Below are positions 11,231-25,620 of a DNA stretch of 64,000 nt, in pieces. The position numbers and the translations under genes are program-made. The stretch comes from Auanema rhodensis. Lineage: Eukaryota; Nematoda; Chromadorea; Rhabditida; Rhabditidae. The notes under the pieces were generated by a model. That model made no database searches and was not told the DNA's origin. It was given only the letters and a program-made list of their open reading frames with translations. How positions within the stretch are numbered: the stretch's first letter is position 1; each line of letters starts with the position of its first letter. The stretch is from NCBI GenBank assembly GCA_964057225.1, contig OZ059897.1, positions 20,956,001 through 21,020,000 on the forward strand, written 5' to 3'.

Positions 11231-11932
11231 TCAGTTGATATCTCGGTGCATTTTTAAGCTAGCGCAAATCTGATAACACAGATCGACGCAGCTTAAAAAT
11301 CCGCATCGAATGCACTATATTACATTGAGAAACGCTTGATACAAAAATTAGTTATGATCGTTTGAAAAATGATGCATTAGTGTATGTTGAGTTTCCATGT
11401 ACACTCAACATTGCTTCCAAAAACATTTTGACAAAAATGTTTTCGAAAAATTTCAAAATAATTTAGCAAAAAGTAGATGTTTTTAGATTCCATTTTTCAA
11501 GGCAAAGACGATAGACAATGTTATTCAACGAAAAAATTAATTCTTCAGGGTGAAAATCGAGGATATAAGTGTGAACTTATATCAGTTGATATCTCGGTGC
11601 ATTTTTAAGCTAGCGCAAATCTGATAACACAGATCGACGCAGCTTAAAAATCCGCATCGAATGCACTATATTACATTGAGAAACACTTGATACAAAAATT
11701 AGTTATGATCGTTTGAAAAATGATGCATTAGTGTATGTTGAGTTTCCATGTACACTCAACATTGCTTCCAAAAACATTTTGACAAAAATTTTTTCGAAAA
11801 ATTTCAAAATAATTTAGCAAAAAGTAGATGTTTTAAGATTCCATTTTTCAAGGCAAAGACGATGGACAATGTTATTCAACGAAAAAATTAATTCTTCAGG
11901 GTGAAAATCGAGGATATAAGTGTGAACTTATA

Positions 11933-12283
11933 TCAGTTGATATCTCGGTGCATTTTTAAGCTAGCGCAAATCTGATAACACAGATCGACGCAGCTTAAAA
12001 ATCCGCATCGAATGCACTATACTACATTGAGAAACGCTTAATACAAAAATTAGTTATGATCGTTTGAAAAATGATGCATTAGTGTATGTTGAGTTTCCAT
12101 GTACACTCAACATTGCTTCCAAAAACATTTTGACAAAAATTTTTTCGAAAAATTTCAAAATAATTAAGCAAAAAGTAGATGTTTTTAGATTCCATTTTTC
12201 AAGGCAAAGACGATAGACAATGTTATTCAACGAAAAAATTAATTCTTCAGGGTGAAAATCGAGGATATAAGTGTGAACTTAAA
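11933..12283. repeat. Extra monomer 35 relative to the second copy
   Basis: Between the monomer matching 137 (monomer 34) and the C236 monomer matching 138 (monomer 36), the first copy has one additional class 2 unit. It carries private changes, an A in place of T giving AATTAAGC near site 234 and T350A at about 12282. The second copy has no equivalent, so either one unit was gained here or one was lost there. The length difference is cancelled two units later by hybrid monomer 37. Confidence 0.8.
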
Positions 12284-12634
12284 TCAGTTGATATCTCGGT
12301 GCATTTTTAAGCTAGCGCAAATCTGATAACACAGATCGACGCAGCTTAAAAATCCGCATCGAATGCACTATACTACATTGAGAAACGCTTAATACAAAAA
12401 TTAGTTATGATCGTTTGAAAAATGATGCATTAGTGTATGTTGAGTTTCCATGTACACTCAACATTGCTTCCAAAAACATTTTGACAAAAATTTTTTCGAA
12501 AAATTTCAAAATAATTTACCAAAAAGTAGATGTTTTTAGATTCCATTTTTCAAGGCAAAGACGATAGACAATGTTATTCAACGAAAAAGTTAATTCTTCA
12601 GGGTGAAAATCGAGGATATAAGTGTGAACTTATA

Positions 12635-12985
12635 TCAGTTGATATCTCGGTGCATTTTTAAGCTAGCGCAAATCTGATAACACAGATCTACGCAGCTTAA
12701 AAATCCGCATCGAATGCACTATATTACATTGAGAAACACTTGATACAAAAATTAGTTATGATCGTTTGAAAAATGATGCATTAGTGTATGTTGAGTTTCC
12801 ATGTACACTCAACATTGCTTTCAAAAACATTTTGACAAAAATTTTTTCGAAAAATTTCAAAATAATTTAGCAAAAAGTAGATGTTTTTAGATTCCATTTT
12901 TCAAGGCAAAGACGATAGACAATGTTATTCAACGAAAAAATTAATTCTTCAGGGTGAAAATCGAGGATATAAGTGTGAACTTATA
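12635..12985. repeat. Hybrid monomer 37
   Basis: Its left part (T55, T90, A104, G108) matches monomer 139 of the second copy. Its right part (C187T, T254, A283) matches monomer 140. It thus equals two neighbouring second-copy monomers fused at the same register with exactly one 351-bp unit missing. The exchange point lies between sites 108 and 187, in the near-invariant core where neighbours are identical. Confidence 0.85.
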
Positions 12986-15091
12986 TCAGTTGATATCTCG
13001 GTGCATTTTTAAGCTAGCGCAAATCTGATAACACAGATCGACGCAGCTTAAAAATCCGCATCGAATGCACTATATTACATTGAGAAACACTTGATACAAA
13101 AATTAGTTATGATCGTTTGAAAAATGATGCATTAGTGTATGTTGAGTTTCCATGTACACTTAACATTGCTTCCAAAAACATTTTGACAAAAATTTTTTCG
13201 AAAAATTTCAAAATAATTTAGCAAAAAGTAGATGTTTTTAGATTCCTTTTTTCAAGGCAAAGACGATGGACAATGTTATTCAACGAAAAAATTAATTCTT
13301 CAGGGTGAAAATCGAGGATATAAGTGTGAACTTATATCAGTTGATATCTCGGTGCATTTTTAAGCTAGCGCAAATCTGATAACACAGATCGACGCAGCTT
13401 AAAAATCCGCATCGAATGCACTATACTACATTAAGAAACGCTTGATACAAAAATTAGTTATGATCGTTTGAAAAATGATGCATTAGTGTATGTTGAGTTT
13501 CCATGTACACTCAACATTGCTTCCAAAAACATTTTGACAAAAATTTTTTCGAAAAATTTCAAAATAATTTAGCAAAAAGTAGATGTTTTTAGATTCCATT
13601 TTTCAAGGCAAAGACGATAGACAATGTTATTCAACGAAAAAATTAATTCTTCAGGGTGAAAATCGAGGATATAAGTGTGAACTTATATCAGTTGATATCT
13701 CGGTGCATTTTTAAGCTAGCGCAAATCTGATAACACAGATCGACGCAGCTTAAAAATCCGCATCGAATGCACTATATTACATTGAGAAACACTTGATACA
13801 AAAATTAGTTATGATCGTTTGAAAAATGATGCATTAGTGTATGTTGAGTTTCCATGTACACTCAACATTGCTTCCAAAAACATTTTGACAAAAATTTTTT
13901 CGAAAAATTTCAAAATAATTTAGCAAAAAGTAGATGTTTTAAGATTCCAATTTTCAAGGCAAAGACGATGGACAATGTTATTCAACGAAAAAATTAATTC
14001 TTCAGGGTGAAAATCGAGGATATAAGTGTGAACTTATATCAGTTGATATCTCGGTGCATTTTTAAGCTAGCGCAAATCTGATAACACAGATCGACGCAGC
14101 TTAAAAATCCGCATCGAATGCACTATATTACATTGAGAAACACTTGATACAAAAATTAGTTATGATCGTTTGAAAAATGATGCATTAGTGTATGTTGAGT
14201 TTCCATGTACACTCAACATTGCTTCCAAAAACATTTTGACAAAAATTTTTTCGAAAAATTTCAAAATAATTTAGCAAAAAGTAGATGTTTTAAGATTCCA
14301 TTTTTCAAGGCAAAGACGATGGACAATGTTATTCAACGAAAAAATTAATTCTTCAGGGTGAAAATCGAGGATATAAGTGTGAACTTATATCAGTTGATAT
14401 CTCGGTGCATTTTTAAGCTAGCGCAAATCTGATAACACAGATCGACGCAGCTTAAAAATCCGCATCGAATGCACTATACTACATTAAGAAACGCTTGATA
14501 CAAAAATTAGTTATGATCGTTTGAAAAATGATGCATTAGTGTATGTTGAGTTTCCATGTACACTCAACATTGCTTCCAAAAACATTTTGACAAAAATTTT
14601 TTCGAAAAATTTCAAAATAATTTAGCAAAAAGTAGATGTTTTTAGATTCCATTTTTCAAGGCAAAGACGATAGACAATGTTATTCAACGAAAAAATTAAT
14701 TCTTCAGGGTGAAAATCGAGGATATAAGTGTGAACTTATATCAGTTGATATCTCGGTGCATTTTTAAGCTAGCGCAAATCTGATAACACAGATCGACGCA
14801 GCTTAAAAATCCGCATCGAATGCACTATATTACATTGAGAAACACTTAATACAAAAATTAGTTATGATCGTTTGAAAAATGATGCATTAGTGTATGTTGA
14901 GTTTCCATGTACACTCAACATTGCTTCCAAAAACATTTTGACAAAAATTTTTTCGAAAAATTTCAAAATAATTTAGCAAAAAGTAGATGTTTTTAGATTC
15001 CATTTTTCAAGGCAAAGACGATGGACAATGTTATTCAACGAAAAAATTGATTCTTCAGGGTGAAAATCGAGGATATAAGTGTGAACTTATA

Positions 15092-15441
15092 TCAGTTGAT
15101 ATCTCGGTGCATTTTTAAGCTACGCAAATCTGATAACACAGATCGACCCAGCTTAAAAATCCGCATCGAATGCACTATACTACATTGAGAAAAGCTTAAT
15201 ACAAAAATTAGTTATGATCGTTTGAAAAATGATGCATTAGTGTATGTTGAGTTTCCATGTACACTCAACATTGCTTCCAAAAACATTTTGACAAAAATTT
15301 TTTCGAAAAATTTCAAAATAATTTAGCAAAAAGTAGATGTTTTAAGATTCCATTTTTCAAGGCAAAGACGATGGACAATGTTATTCAACGAAAAAATTAA
15401 TTCTTCAGGGTGAAAATCGAGGATATAAGTGTGAACTTATA
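15092..15441. repeat. 350-bp monomer 44 with shared deletion
   Basis: The usual CTAGCGCAAAT is CTACGCAAAT, one base shorter, and GACGCAG is GACCCAG. Both changes are found together only here and in monomer 147 (51232-51581). The preceding monomers 43 and 146 also share G309. This is the clearest marker that the two regions descend from one sequence. Confidence 0.95.
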
Positions 15442-18400
15442 TCAGTTGATATCTCGGTGCATTTTTAAGCTAGCGCAAATCTGATAACACAGATCGACGC
15501 AGCTTAAAAATCCGCATCGAATGCACTATACTACATTGAGAAACGCTTAATACAAAAATTAGTTATGATCGTTTGAAAAATGATGCATTAGTGTATGTTG
15601 AGTTTCCATGTACACTCAACATTGCTTCCAAAAACATTTTGACAAAAATTTTTTCGAAAAATTTCAAAATAATTTAGCAAAAAGTAGATGTTTTTAGATT
15701 CCATTTTTCAAGGCAAAGACGATAGACAATGTTATTCAACGAAAAAATTAATTCTTCAGGCTGAAAATCGAGGATATAAGTGTGAACTTATATCAGTTGA
15801 TATCTCGGTGCATTTTTAAGCTAGCGCAAATCTGATAACACAGATCGACGCAGCTTAAAAATCCGCATCGAATGCACTATACTACATTGAGAAACGCTTA
15901 ATACAAAAATTAGTTATGATCGTTTGAAAAATGATGCATTAGTGTATGTTGAGTTTCCATGTACACTCAACATTGCTTCCAAAAACATTTTGACAAAAAT
16001 TTTTTCGAAAAATTTCAAAATAATTTACCAAAAAGTAGATGTTTTTAGATTCCATTTTTCAAGGCAAAGACGATAGACAATGTTATTCAACGAAAAAGTT
16101 AATTCTTCAGGGTGAAAATCGAGGATATAAGTGTGAACTTATATCAGTTGATATCTCGGTGCATTTTTAAGCTAGCGCAAATCTGATAACACAGCTCTAC
16201 GCAGCTTAAAAATCCGCATCGAATGCACTATATTACATTGAGAAACACTTGATACAAAAATTAGTTATGATCGTTTGAAAAATGATGCATTAGTGTATGT
16301 TGAGTTTCCATGTACACTCAACATTGCTTCCAAAAACATTTTGACAAAAATTTTTTCGAAAAATTTCAAAATAATTTAGCAAAAAGTAAATGTTTTAAGA
16401 TTCCATTTTTCAAGGCAAAGACGATGGACAATGTTATTCAACGAAAAAATTAATTCTTCAGGGTGAAAATCGAGGATATAAGTGTGAACTTATATCAGTT
16501 GATATCTCGGTGCATTTTTAAGCTAGCGCAAATCTGATAACACAGATCGACGCAGCTTAAAAATCCGGATCGAATGCACTATACTACATTGAGAAACGCT
16601 TAATACAAAAATTAGTTATGATCGTTTGAAAAATGATGCATTAGTGTATGTTGAGTTTCCATGTACACTCAACATTGCTTCCAAAAACATTTTGACAAAA
16701 ATTTTTTCGAAAAATTTCAAAATAATTTAGCAAAAAGTAGATGTTTTTAGATTCCATTTTTCAAGGCAAAGACGATACACAATGTTATTCAACGAAAAAG
16801 TTAATTCTTCAGGGTGAAAATCGAGGATATAAGTGTGAACTTATATCAGTTGATATCTCGGTGCATTTTTAAGCTAGCGCAAATCTGATAACACAGATCG
16901 ACGCAGCTTAAAAATCCGCATCGAATGCACTATACTACATTGAAAAACGCTTAATACAAAAATTAGTTATGATCGTTTGAAAAATGATGCATTAGTGTAT
17001 GTTGAGTTTCCATGTACACTCAACATTGCTTCCAAAAACATTTTGACAAAAATTTTTTCGAAAAATTTCAAAATAATTTAGCAAAAAGTAGATGTTTTTA
17101 GATTCGATTTTTCAAGGCAAAGACGATGGACAATGTTATTCAACGAAAAAATTAATTCTTCAGGGTGAAAATCGAGGATATAAGTGTGAACTTATATCAG
17201 TTGATATCTCGGTGCATTTTTAAGCTAGCGCAAATCTGATAACACAGATCGACGCAGCTTAAAAATCCGCATCGAATGCACTATACTACATTGAGAAAAG
17301 CTTAATACAAAAATTAGTTATGATCGTTTGAAAAATGATGCATTAGTGTATGTTGAGTTTCCATGTACACTCAACATTGCTTCCAAAAACATTTTGACAA
17401 AAATTTTTTCGAAAAATTTCAAAATAATTTAGCAAAAAGTAGATGTTTTTAGATTCCTTTTTTCAAGGCAAAGACGATGGACAATGTTATTCAACGAAAA
17501 AATTATTTCTTCAGGGTGAAAATCGAGGATATAAGTGTGAACTTATATCAGTTGATATCTCGGTGCATTTTTGAGCTAGCGCAAATCTGATAACACAGAT
17601 CGACGCAGCTTAAAAATCCGCATCGAATGCACTATACTACATTGAAAAACGCTTGATACAAAAATTAGTTATGATCGTTTGAAAAATGATGCATTAGTGT
17701 ATGTTGAGTTTCCATGTACACTCAACATTGCTTCCAAAAACATTTTGACAAAAATTTTTTCGAAAAATTTCAAAATAATTTAGCAAAAAGTAGATGTTTT
17801 TAGATTCCTTTTTTCAAGGCAAAGACGATAGACAATGTTATTCAACGAAAAAGTTAATTCTTCAGGGTGAAAATCGAGGATATAAGTGTGAACTTATATC
17901 AGTTGATATCTCGGTGCATTTTTAAGCTAGCGCAAATCTGATAACACAGATCTACGCAGCTTAAAAATCCGCATCGAATGCACTATATTACATTGAGAAA
18001 CACTTGATACAAAAATTAGTTATGATCGTTTGAAAAATGATGCATTAGTGTATGTTGAGTTTCCATGTACACTCAACATTGCTTCCAAAAACATTTTGAC
18101 AAAAATTTTTTCGAAAAATTTCAAAATAATTTAGCAAAAAGTAGATGTTTTTAGATTCCTTTTTTCAAGGCAAAGACGATGGACAATGTTATTCAACGAA
18201 AAAATTATTTCTTCAGGGTGAAAATCGAGGATATAAGTGTGAACTTATATCAGTTGATATCTCGGTGCATTTTTAAGCTAGCGCAAATCTGATAACACAG
18301 ATCGACGCAGCTTAAAAATCCGCATCGAATGCACTATACTACATTGAAAAACGCTTGATACAAAAATTAGTTATGATCGTTTGAAAAATGATGCATTAGT

Positions 18401-18951
18401 GTATGTTGAGTTTCCATGTACACTCAACATTGCTTCCAAAAACATTTTGACAAAAATTTTTTCGAAAAATTTCAAAATAATTTAGCAAAAAGTAGATGTT
18501 TTTAGATTCCTTTTTTCAAGGCAAAGACGATGGACAATGTTATTCAACGAAAAAATTATTTCTTCAGGGTGAAAATCGAGGATATAAGAGTGAACTTATA
18601 TCAGTTGATATCTCGGTGCATTTTTAAGCTAGCGCAAATCTGATAACACAGATCGACGCAGCTTAAAAATCCGCATCGAATGCACTATACTACATTGAGA
18701 AACGCTTAATACAAAAATTAGTTATGATCGTTTGAAAAATGATGCATTAGTGTATGTTGAGTTTCCATGTACACTCAACATTGCTTCCAAAAACATTTTG
18801 ACAAAAATTTTTTCGAAAAATTTCAAAATAATTTAGCAAAAAGTAGATGTTTTTAGATTCCATTTTTCAAGGCAAAGACGATAGACAATGTTATTCAACG
18901 AAAAAGTTAATTCTTCAGGGTGAAAATCGAGGATATAAGTGTGAACTTATA

Positions 18952-21759
18952 TCAGTTGATATCTCGGTGCATTTTTAAGCTAGCGCAAATCTGATAACAC
19001 AGATCTACGCAGCTTAAAAATCCGCATCGAATGCACTATATTACATTGAGAAACACTTGATACAAAAATTAGTTATGATCGTTTGAAAAATGATGCATTA
19101 GTGTATGTTGAGTTTCCATGTACACTCAACATTGCTTCCAAAAACATTTTGACAAAAATTTTTTCGAAAAATTTCAAAATAATTTAGCAAAAAGTAAATG
19201 TTTTAAGATTCCATTTTTCAAGGCAAAGACGATGGACAATGTTATTCAACGAAAAAATTAATTCTTCAGGGTGAAAATCGAGGATATAAGTGTGAACTTA
19301 TATCAGTTGATATCTCGGTGCATTTTTAAGCTAGCGCAAATCTGATAACACAGATCGACGCAGCTTAAAAATCCGGATCGAATGCACTATACTACATTGA
19401 GAAACGCTTAATACAAAAATTAGTTATGATCGTTTGAAAAATGATGCATTAGTGTATGTTGAGTTTCCATGTACACTCAACATTGCTTCCAAAAACATTT
19501 TGACAAAAATTTTTTCGAAAAATTTCAAAATAATTTAGCAAAAAGTAGATGTTTTTAGATTCCATTTTTCAAGGCAAAGACGATACACAATGTTATTCAA
19601 CGAAAAAGTTAATTCTTCAGGGTGAAAATCGAGGATATAAGTGTGAACTTATATCAGTTGATATCTCGGTGCATTTTTAAGCTAGCGCAAATCTGATAAC
19701 ACAGATCGACGCAGCTTAAAAATCCGCATCGAATGCACTATACTACATTGAGAAAAGCTTAATACAAAAATTAGTTATGATCGTTTGAAAAATGATGCAT
19801 TAGTGTATGTTGAGTTTCCATGTACACTCAACATTGCTTCCAAAAACATTTTGACAAAAATTTTTTCGAAAAATTTCAAAATAATTTAGCAAAAAGTAGA
19901 TGTTTTTAGATTCCATTTTTCAAGGCAAAGACGATAGACAATGTTATTCAACGAAAAAGTTAATTCTTCAGGGTGAAAATCGAGGATATAAGTGTGAACT
20001 TATATCAGTTGATATCTCGGTGCAATTTTAAGCTAGCGCAAATCTGATAACACAGATCTACGCAGCTTAAAAATCCGCATCGAATGCACTATATTACATT
20101 GAGAAACACTTGATACAAAAATTAGTTATGATCGTTTGAAAAATGATGCATTAGTGTATGTTGAGTTTCCATGTACACTCAACATTGCTTCCAAAAACAT
20201 TTTGACAAAAATTTTTTCGAAAAATTTCAAAATAATTTAGCAAAAAGTAAATGTTTTAAGATTCCATTTTTCAAGGCAAAGACGATGGACAATGTTATTC
20301 AACGAAAAAATTAATTCTTCAGGGTGAAAATCGAGGATATAAGTGTGAACTTATATCAGTTGATATCTCGGTGCATTTTTAAGCTAGCGCAAATCTGATA
20401 ACACAGATCGACGCAGCTTAAAAATCCGGATCGAATGCACTATACTACATTGAGAAACGCTTAATACAAAAATTAGTTATGATCGTTTGAAAAATGATGC
20501 ATTAGTGTATGTTGAGTTTCCATGTACACTCAACATTGCTTCCAAAAACATTTTGACAAAAATTTTTTCGAAAAATTTCAAAATAATTTAGCAAAAAGTA
20601 GATGTTTTTAGATTCCATTTTTCAAGGCAAAGACGATACACAATGTTATTCAACGAAAAAGTTAATTCTTCAGGGTGAAAATCGAGGATATAAGTGTGAA
20701 CTTATATCAGTTGATATCTCGGTGCATTTTTAAGCTAGCGCAAATCTGATAACACAGATCGACGCAGCTTAAAAATCCGCATCGAATGCACTATACTACA
20801 TTGAGAAAAGCTTAATACAAAAATTAGTTATGATCGTTTGAAAAATGATGCATTAGTGTATGTTGAGTTTCCATGTACACTCAACATTGCTTCCAAAAAC
20901 ATTTTGACAAAAATTTTTTCGAAAAATTTCAAAATAATTTAGCAAAAAGTAGATGTTTTTAGATTCCATTTTTCAAGGCAAAGACGATAGACAATGTTAT
21001 TCAACGAAAAAGTTAATTCTTCAGGGTGAAAATCGAGGATATAAGTGTGAACTTATATCAGTTGATATCTCGGTGCAATTTTAAGCTAGCGCAAATCTGA
21101 TAACACAGATCTACGCAGCTTAAAAATCCGCATCGAATGCACTATATTACATTGAGAAACACTTGATACAAAAATTAGTTATGATCGTTTGAAAAATGAT
21201 GCATTAGTGTATGTTGAGTTTCCATGTACACTCAACATTGCTTCCAAAAACATTTTGACAAAAATTTTTTCGAAAAATTTCAAAATAATTTAGCAAAAAG
21301 TAAATGTTTTAAGATTCCATTTTTCAAGGCAAAGACGATGGACAATGTTATTCAACGAAAAAATTAATTCTTCAGGGTGAAAATCGAGGATATAAGTGTG
21401 AACTTATATCAGTTGATATCTCGGTGCATTTTTAAGCTAGCGCAAATCTGATAACACAGATCGACGCAGCTTAAAAATCCGGATCGAATGCACTATACTA
21501 CATTGAGAAACGCTTAATACAAAAATTAGTTATGATCGTTTGAAAAATGATGCATTAGTGTATGTTGAGTTTCCATGTACACTCAACATTGCTTCCAAAA
21601 ACATTTTGACAAAAATTTTTTCGAAAAATTTCAAAATAATTTAGCAAAAAGTAGATGTTTTTAGATTCCATTTTTCAAGGCAAAGACGATACACAATGTT
21701 ATTCAACGAAAAAGTTAATTCTTCAGGGTGAAAATCGAGGATATAAGTGTGAACTTATA
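18952..21759. repeat. 3-monomer repeat, about 2.7 copies (monomers 55-62)
   Basis: A 1,053-bp unit of three monomers runs 18952-20004, 20005-21057 and 21058-21759 (the last has two monomers). The order is T55 with A246/A254, then G74 with A283/C284, then A103. T22A marks the first monomer of the second and third copies (near 20024 and 21077) but not of the first copy, so the third copy arose from the second or the reverse. The second long copy has different monomers (163-165) at this place, so the expansion followed the long duplication or was replaced there. Confidence 0.88.
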
Positions 21760-23163
21760 TCAGTTGATATCTCGGTGCATTTTTAAGCTAGCGCAAATCT
21801 GATAACACAGATCGACGCAGCTTAAAAATCCGCATCGAATGCACTATACTACATTGAAAAACGCTTAATACAAAAATTAGTTATGATCGTTTGAAAAATG
21901 ATGCATTAGTGTATGTTGAGTTTCCATGTACACTCAACATTGCTTCCAAAAACATTTTGACAAAAATTTTTTCGAAAAATTTCAAAATAATTTAGCAAAA
22001 AGTAGATGTTTTTAGATTCCTTTTTTCAAGGCAAAGACGATGGACAATGTTATTCAACGAAAAAATTATTTCTTCAGGGTGAAAATCGAGGATATAAGTG
22101 TGAACTTATATCAGTTGATATCTCGGTGCATTTTTAAGCTAGCGCAAATCTGATAACACAGATCGACGCAGCTTAAAAATCCGCATCGAATGCACTATAC
22201 TACATTGAAAAACGCTTGATACAAAAATTAGTTATGATCGTTTGAAAAATGATGCATTAGTGTATGTTGAGTTTCCATGTACACTCAACATTGCTTCCAA
22301 AAACATTTTGACAAAAATTTTTTCGAAAAATTTCAAAATAATTTAGCAAAAAGTAGATGTTTTTAGATTCCTTTTTTCAAAGCAAAGACGATGGACAATG
22401 TTATTCAACGAAAAAATTATTTCTTCAGGGTGAAAATCGAGGATATAAGAGTGAACTTATATCAGTTGATATCTCGGTGCATTTTTAAGCTAGCGCAAAT
22501 CTGATAACACAGATCGACGCAGCTTAAAAATCCGCATCGAATGCACTATACTACATTGAGAAACGCTTAATACAAAAATTAGTTATGATCGTTTGAAAAA
22601 TGATGCATTAGTGTATGTTGAGTTTCCATGTACACTCAACATTGCTTCCAAAAACATTTTGACAAAAATTTTTTCGAAAAATTTCAAAATAATTTAGCAA
22701 AAAGTAGATGTTTTTAGATTCCTTTTTTCAAGGCAAAGACGATGGACAATGTTATTCAACGAAAAAATTATTTCTTCAGGGTGAAAATCGAGGATATAAG
22801 TGTGAACTTATATCAGTTGATATCTCGGTGCATTTTTAAGCTAGCGCAAATCTGATAAATCAGATCGACGCAGCTTAAAAATCCGCATCGAATGCACTAT
22901 ATTACATTGAGAAACACTTGATACAAAAATTAGTTATGATCGTTTGAAAAATGATGCATTAGTGTATGTTGAGTTTCCATGTACACTCAACATTGCTTCC
23001 AAAAACATTTTGACAAAAATTTTTTCGAAAAATTTCAAAATAATTTAGCAAAAAGTAGATGTTTTAAGATTCCATTTTTCAAGGCAAAGACGATGGACAA
23101 TGTTATTCAACGAAAAAATTAATTCTTCAGGGTGAAAATCGAGGATATAAGTGTGAACTTATA

Positions 23164-23865
23164 TCAGTTGATATCTCGGTGCATTTTTAAGCTAGCGCAA
23201 ATCTGATAACACAGATCGACGCAGCTTAAAAATCCGCATCGAATGCACTATATTACATTGAGAAACACTTGATACAAAAATTAGTTATGATCGTTTGAAA
23301 AATGATGCATTAGTGTATGTTGAGTTTCCATGTACACTCAACATTGCTTCCAAAAACATTTTGACAAAAATTTTTTCGAAAAATTTCAAAATAATTTAGC
23401 AAAAAGTAGATGTTTTAAGATTCCATTTTTCAAGGCTAAGACGATGGACAATGTTATTCAACGAAAAAATTAATTCTTCAGGGTGAAAATCGAGGATATA
23501 AGTGTGAACTTATATCAGTTGATATCTCGGTGCATTTTTAAGCTAGCTCAAATCTGATAACACAGATCGACGCAGCTTAAAAATCCGCATCGAATGCACT
23601 ATACTACATTGAGAAACGCTTAATACAAAAATTAGTTATGATCGTTTGAAAAATGATGCATTAGTGTATGTTGAGTTTCCATGTACACTCAACATTGCTT
23701 CCAAAAACATTTTGACAAAAATTTTTTCGAAAAATTTCAAAATAATTTAGCAAAAAGTAGATGTTTTTAGATTCCATTTTTCAAGGCAAAGACGATAGAC
23801 AATGTTATTCAACGAAAAAATTAATTCTTCAGGGTGAAAATCGAGGATATAAGTGTGAACTTATA
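23164..23865. repeat. Linked variant pair T274 then T34 (monomers 67-68)
   Basis: Monomer 67 reads GGCTAAG instead of GGCAAAG (T274), and the next reads GCTAGCTC instead of GCTAGCGC (T34). The same two-unit pair occurs at monomers 81-82 (28078-28779), 87-88 (30184-30885), 171-172 (59655-60356), 177-178 (61761-62462) and 182-183 (63516 to the window end). T34 occurs once without T274 before it (monomer 72, 24919-25269). T34 disrupts the inner GCG/CGC pairing of the compound dyad. The pair acts as a marker of a higher-order unit that has been copied repeatedly. Confidence 0.85.
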
Positions 23866-25620
23866 TCAGTTGATATCTCGGTGCATTTTTAAGCTAGCGC
23901 AAATCTGATAACACAGATCGACGCAGCTTAAAAATCCGCATCGAATGCACTATACTACATTGAGAAACGCTTAATACAAAAATTAGTTATGATCGTTTGA
24001 AAAATGATGCATTAGTGTATGTTGAGTTTCCATGTACACTCAACATTGCTTCCAAAAACATTTTGACAAAAATTTTTTCGAAAAATTTCAAAATAATTTA
24101 CCAAAAAGTAGATGTTTTTAGATTCCATTTTTCAAGGCAAAGACGATAGACAATGTTATTCAACGAAAAAGTTAATTCTTCAGGGTGAAAATCGAGGATA
24201 TAAGTGTGAACTTATATCAGTTGATATCTCGGTGCATTTTTAAGCTAGCGCAAATCTGATAACACAGATCTACGCAGCTTAAAAATCCGCATCGAATGCA
24301 CTATATTACATTGAGAAACACTTGATACAAAAATTAGTTATGATCGTTTGAAAAATGATGCATTAGTGTATGTTGAGTTTCCATGTACACTCAACATTGC
24401 TTCCAAAAACATTTTGACAAAAATTTTTTCGAAAAATTTCAAAATAATTTAGCAAAAAGTAAATGTTTTAAGATTCCATTTTTCAAGGCAAAGACGATGG
24501 ACAATGTTATTCAACGAAAAAATTAATTCTTCAGGGTGAAAATCGAGGATATAAGTGTGAACTTATATCAGTTGATATCTCGGTGCATTTTTAAGCTAGC
24601 GCAAATCTGATAACACAGATCGACGCAGCTTAAAAATCCGCATCGAATGCACTATACTACATTGAGAAACACTTGATACAAAAATTAGTTATGATCGTTT
24701 GAAAAATGATGCATTAGTGTATGTTGAGTTTCCATGTACACTCAACATTGCTTCCAAAAACATTTTGACAAAAATTTTTTCGAAAAATTTCAAAATAATT
24801 TAGCAAAAAGTAGATGTTTTAAGATTCCATTTTTCAAGGCAAAGACGATGGACAATGTTATTCAACGAAAAAATTAATTCTTCAGGGTGAAAATCGAGGA
24901 TATAAGTGTGAACTTATATCAGTTGATATCTCGGTGCATTTTTAAGCTAGCTCAAATCTGATAACACAGATCGACGCAGCTTAAAAATCCGCATCGAATG
25001 CACTATACTACATTAAGAAACGCTTGATACAAAAATTAGTTATGATCGTTTGAAAAATGATGCATTAGTGTATGTTGAGTTTCCATGTACACTCAACATT
25101 GCTTCCAAAAACATTTTGACAAAAATTTTTTCGAAAAATTTCAAAATAATTTAGCAAAAAGTAGATGTTTTTAGATTCCATTTTTCAAGGCAAAGACGAT
25201 AGACAATGTTATTCAACGAAAAAATTAATTCTTCAGGGTGAAAATCGAGGATATAAGTGTGAACTTATATCAGTTGATATCTCGGTGCATTTTTAAGCTA
25301 GCGCAAATCTGATAACACAGATCGACGCAGCTTAAAAATCCGCATCGAATGCACTATATTACATTGAGAAACACTTGATACAAAAATTAGTTATGATCGT
25401 TTGAAAAATGATGCATTAGTGTATGTTGAGTTTCCATGTACACTCAACATTGCTTCCAAAAACATTTTGACAAAAATTTTTTCGAAAAATTTCAAAATAA
25501 TTTAGCAAAAAGTAGATGTTTTAAGATTCCATTTTTCAAGGCAAAGACGATGGACAATGTTATTCAACGAAAAAATTAATTCTTCAGGGTGAAAATCGAG
25601 GATATAAGTGTGAACTTATA

